NCBI GenBank assembly: GCA_037074765.1
Contig: JBAMDO010000021.1
Coordinates: forward strand, 194,001 to 258,000
Length of the DNA stretch: 64,000 bases
Origin: Mansonella perstans
Taxonomy: Eukaryota; Nematoda; Chromadorea; Rhabditida; Onchocercidae
Direction: 5' to 3'
How positions within the stretch are numbered: position 1 is the first letter of the stretch; the number at the start of each line of letters is the position of its first letter. A model generated the notes under the pieces. That model saw only the letters and a program-made list of their open reading frames with translations. It was not told where the DNA came from and did not search any database. Below, piece by piece: positions 61,088 to 64,000 of the stretch. The translations under genes were made by a program, and so were the position numbers.

Positions 61088-61205
61088 TGTCGGATACTGA
61101 ATCGGATAACAAACTCTGTCAACTTCAAAACAACTCAAGCATCTCTGCAAAACGATCTTTGGGTCCCTATGACGCAACTATCGAGCCTAGTTTTCAAATA
61201 AAATG
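61088..61205 (+). other. Small acidic open frame, possible exon
   Basis: A 39-codon frame starting MSDTESDNKLCQLQNNSSIS and ending EPSFQIK then TGA. It is GC-richer than its surroundings and protein-like, but short and without clear splice partners. It could be an isolated exon or a pseudogene piece. Confidence 0.2.
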
Positions 61206-61687
61206 ATTTTTCCTTGACAATACAGTTCTGTCTAAAGTTTAATCATCGCTACGACACTTTATTATTCATGGTATTCATCCTTAACAATGAAAATGAGGAA
61301 AGGGAGAAAATACTACAGTTTCAATACTATTTTTAAATGAGTATAAGAAATTTGACATGAACAAGAGTGACTTCATCAAATGAAAGATTCTGAGAAATCT
61401 ATACTGCTTCAATGGAGTATTCTGCGTGAAACCAAAATTGCTTTTCGGGACTTTTCCTAATGCAGGCACAAGCATACTATTTGTAAGAATTAGAAAATAA
61501 AAAGATGTAGTTAAAAATAAATTAGAAAATAAAAAAACATAGTTAAGAATCTGGATCAACATCCCCTAAGCATTATAGAAAATCAGAAAAAATCCCAATA
61601 TATCTCAGCCTTGAAAGTGTTTCTGATTCTCCTTTTGTTACTTCTTCGTATTTTTCCTCCTCCTTTCTTGTTGTCATAATAAGAGAT

Positions 61688-61912
61688 TTATGTGTTTATT
61701 CGATTAATTTGTCGTTGATTCGATTGATTTGATACGCATTCGCAATCATAAGATTTTTTCTTCAAGGAGTCATCTTCTAGTTTTATAATTAAAGTCGTTT
61801 CTTTGTTATCAAAGTTGGCTCCGAAAGTTTGATGTCCAAAATCTTTACTTCGAGAAAGTCTTTCCAGTCTCTTTTCTACAAATTTAATCCTTTCTATTAT
61901 TGTGGTAGTCAT
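61688..61912 (-). pseudogene. gag: Start of BEL/Pao-like gag, copy B
   Basis: These 74 codons are identical in protein sequence to copy A at 32,237-32,461, then the duplication ends. It is therefore only the N-terminal helical part, without the conserved Gag core. Confidence 0.75.
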
Positions 61913-61962
61913 ATTGTCAAGAATTTAAGTTCGACCTTATTTCATCTCGAGCACCAAAATTA

Positions 61963-62690
61963 TGTCGGAAAAAAAGTATTTTTATTTGTTATGGAAAAGA
62001 ACGTCTTGAAATGAATGACTTACGAACTCTCCGATACTGTTATCAATAGAATTTAGAATACAACTAATTGTAGTTTTATTGATGTCCAGATATTAATTAC
62101 AATAGAGCGACATTCAGATTATTACCAATTATTATAATAGGACGACAGGCGAAATATGCAACTATTAATATAATCAATCGGAAAACAGGATTAAAGAGAA
62201 ATACGCAAGAAAGTAATAAAGATGCAATAAAAAGAGATATTGGTTGAAGAATAGTAACAGAAGTAGAAAATAGTATTGAAACTGATGCTGCTAATCTAAC
62301 TTAAGCGGAACTAAAGGTCTTTATGCAAATGTGAATTGTTTACTAGGATAAGGATAGCAGTAGAAGTGGATTGGAGCTAATCACAATTACAGGAGATTTA
62401 CATACGGAATTGTTTCCAAGAAATTATTGGGAGTTACAAATAAATAACGGCGTTTAAAAGATTAGAGGACTATTAATAAACCTTATTTACGAAGCTAGGC
62501 CAAATGAATTTTCGAAAAAATCATTTGATTAATAATTTTGGTATAAACACTTTGAAACTTTGGAAACAAAGTAATAAATCGCCATGTGACATCCTGCAAT
62601 TAGTCATGTCTCTAAGAAATAATTATAGCTTGATTTGATCTGACTTGTGTTAAACATTTTACACTACCATTATTTCGGTTTTTTTCGACA
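61963..62690 (-). mobile_element. BEL/Pao-like LTR, copy B
   Basis: Near-identical to copy A in inverted orientation, with TGTCGGAAAAAAA (plus strand, 61,963) at one end and TTTTTTTCGACA at the other. It points away from the neighbouring sulfotransferase gene and lies directly in its upstream region. Confidence 0.8.
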
Positions 62691-63062
62691 AATTATAAAA
62701 ATTTTTTATTTAAATAACTCAAAATATGAAATTCAAGTATTGCTATTAGTACGAAAATAATATATCCTGTTCACGTGAGTAGCTTTTGCTTATCGTATAA
62801 ATTACGAATATGTTACTAAAGCTTGCGTTGTACCAGTATGTTGGTATAGTTTTCGGTATTTTTTATTCTTTGAATATTTGTATCTTATGCTGATATCTAA
62901 AAAAATATGAAGCATATTGTTATAGTATTATTAAATAAAATTTAAGTGTCATTATCAGACTATCACATTTATCTTGAACAATAATCTTGTCAAAAAAACT
63001 AATGCGATGGAATATTTTTCAAAATTCAATTTCTGCTTAGTTTTTTAGATTTTGGTTCGTTA

Positions 63063-64000
63063 ATGATAACGAAATTTCAACTGATAGTTATCAATTTGGC
63101 ATTGATATCATGTACTTTTATTTATATCAATTTGCGGTTAAGACCTTTGTATCTAACAATTCTCAGTCAACAACGAAAGGATGATGGAAAGGATAGCAAA
63201 TATGAAAAATTATCATATACATCATCAATTGTGATTTATAATCGAGTAACGCTTAATTAATACAGTGAAAAATCATTTAAAGTACGCTTGAAACATAAAT
63301 GGAAATTGTATGTTAAAATTAATTCAATTCAAGCCACTGAAAGTTATTCATTACATAAAAACAAATATAGATGATGATATAATCACGAAAATAAATAATT
63401 TTTTGATAAATTTTCTATACGGAATTTAGTTTTTGAATTGTCTAAATTAATAGTAGATATAATCATTCATTTGATACTACAGTTTTGGCTAGCTGGAATA
63501 TATTTTGTAGATTCCAAAAACTGGTTCAACAACGCTTACCAATGCTATAATGTATGATTTATGTCGTCGTAATGGCTTCAGTGTAATTCATTTGAATTTA
63601 ACCAGAAATCGTTATTTGATGAATATCATCGATCAGCGACGGTTTATTGATAATATCACTAATTGGAAGGAAAGAATGCCTGCTATTTATCATGGTCATG
63701 TTGCTTTTATTGATTTCAATCGGTACATTTTTATTCTTTCAGTGATTGTACAGAAAGTATTAATTAGCTGTATTTATTTTTGACTTTTATTGTTTCATTA
63801 TTTTTTTTAAAATTCTTACCAACATTTGACCGTATAATACAATCAACATTTTTTCAAGCAGCTTGGATAAAAGTACCTAAATTCTCTAATTTTATGTTAA
63901 TTTGAGTTAATCAGATTACGCTATTGGAATTTTCGATAAATCCAAGGAATACTTTAAGGTTCGGTCTTCTGAATCCTGTATACATAAATTTAATACGAGA
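63063..64000 (+). CDS. hst-2: Heparan sulfate 2-O-sulfotransferase, 5' part (runs off the window)
   Basis: Three exons are visible: 63,063-63,245, 63,511-63,722 and 63,959 to beyond 64,000. Phases fit (0, then 2). Exon 1 encodes a short basic tail and a hydrophobic anchor (residues about 6-23, [18 protein letters not shown]), i.e. a type II Golgi membrane protein, then a short stem. Exon 2 begins with [11 protein letters not shown], the 5'-phosphosulfate-binding loop of PAPS-dependent sulfotransferases. It continues [27 protein letters not shown] and [10 protein letters not shown], all hallmarks of the 2-O-sulfotransferase family (HS2ST; C. elegans hst-2). Exon 3 starts [14 protein letters not shown], the 3'-phosphate-binding part. 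The enzyme moves sulfate from PAPS to C2 of uronic acid in heparan sulfate. The ATG follows a TTTTTTAG acceptor by 14 bases (possible trans-splicing). A second copy of exon 1 lies inverted at 30,892-31,074. Confidence 0.92.

Larger units (their letters stand above)
61620..63390 (-). repeat. Inverted segmental duplication, arm B (partner 30,747-32,529)
   Basis: See arm A. Here the block includes the promoter side and first exon of an apparently functional gene, with the element lying about 370 bases upstream of its ATG. The gag part stops at about 61,620, where copy A continues into more gag. Confidence 0.95.

Noticed and set aside
1..64000. Search by eye for tRNA genes, spliced-leader RNA, 5S RNA and CRISPR arrays
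   Set aside because: No T-loop with matching acceptor stem, no SL RNA sequence and no regularly spaced repeat array was found. A tRNAscan-SE and Infernal run would be needed to exclude degenerate copies.

Overview
The window looks like nuclear DNA of a nematode, most likely a filarial (onchocercid) worm. It is very AT-rich. The real genes are split into short exons with nematode-style acceptors (runs of T followed by CAG or TAG). Several start codons lie a few bases after such an acceptor, as expected for spliced-leader trans-splicing. The conserved genes are animal or nematode families: a nematode-type PLP-dependent cysteine-synthase-like enzyme, NOSIP, a U5 snRNP 40K WD40 protein and heparan sulfate 2-O-sulfotransferase. 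The filarial assignment is an inference. It rests on a fragment of a bacterial-type transketolase at 0.9-1.4 kb, which fits a nuclear insertion of Wolbachia DNA.

Layout. 0-2.6 kb: the transketolase fragment between two minus-strand copies of a dispersed repeat (called family R here). 2.6-6.8 kb: simple and T-rich sequence without genes. 7.1-8.5 kb: a dead, inverted copy of the coiled-coil gene that is intact at 19.9-21.3 kb. 9.4-11.6 kb: repeats. 11.6-15.7 kb (block D1): a dead 3' half of the cysteine-synthase-like gene, tail to tail with an apparently intact five-exon gene for a Ser/Pro-rich single-pass membrane protein. 16-19 kb: a decayed, relatively GC-rich region and a repeat. 23-30 kb: R-family repeats and a BEL/Pao gag remnant. 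30.7-34.0 kb: BEL/Pao LTR-gag fragments in opposite orientations, carrying a stray copy of the first exon of the sulfotransferase gene. 39.5-44.6 kb: the complete ten-exon cysteine-synthase-like gene, with a 28S rRNA fragment in an intron. 44.6-46.8 kb (the rest of block D2): a dead copy of the Ser/Pro-rich gene. 46.8-55.5 kb: repeats, minisatellites and inverted repeats. 55.5-60.4 kb: NOSIP (intact, seven exons), followed on the same strand by a U5-40K gene whose 5' half is clean and whose 3' half is broken. 61.6-64 kb: an inverted duplicate of the 31-32.5 kb block, ending in the 5' part of heparan sulfate 2-O-sulfotransferase, which runs off the window.

The main theme is repeated segmental duplication followed by decay. 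The clearest case is D1/D2 (about 11.59-15.33 kb and 43.38-46.80 kb). Both blocks contain the same convergent gene pair, but a different member has died in each: one copy keeps the enzyme, the other keeps the membrane protein. The genes otherwise show no shared pathway. Repeat boundaries were set by eye and are accurate to roughly 20-50 bases. No tRNA genes, CRISPR arrays or bacterial operons were seen.
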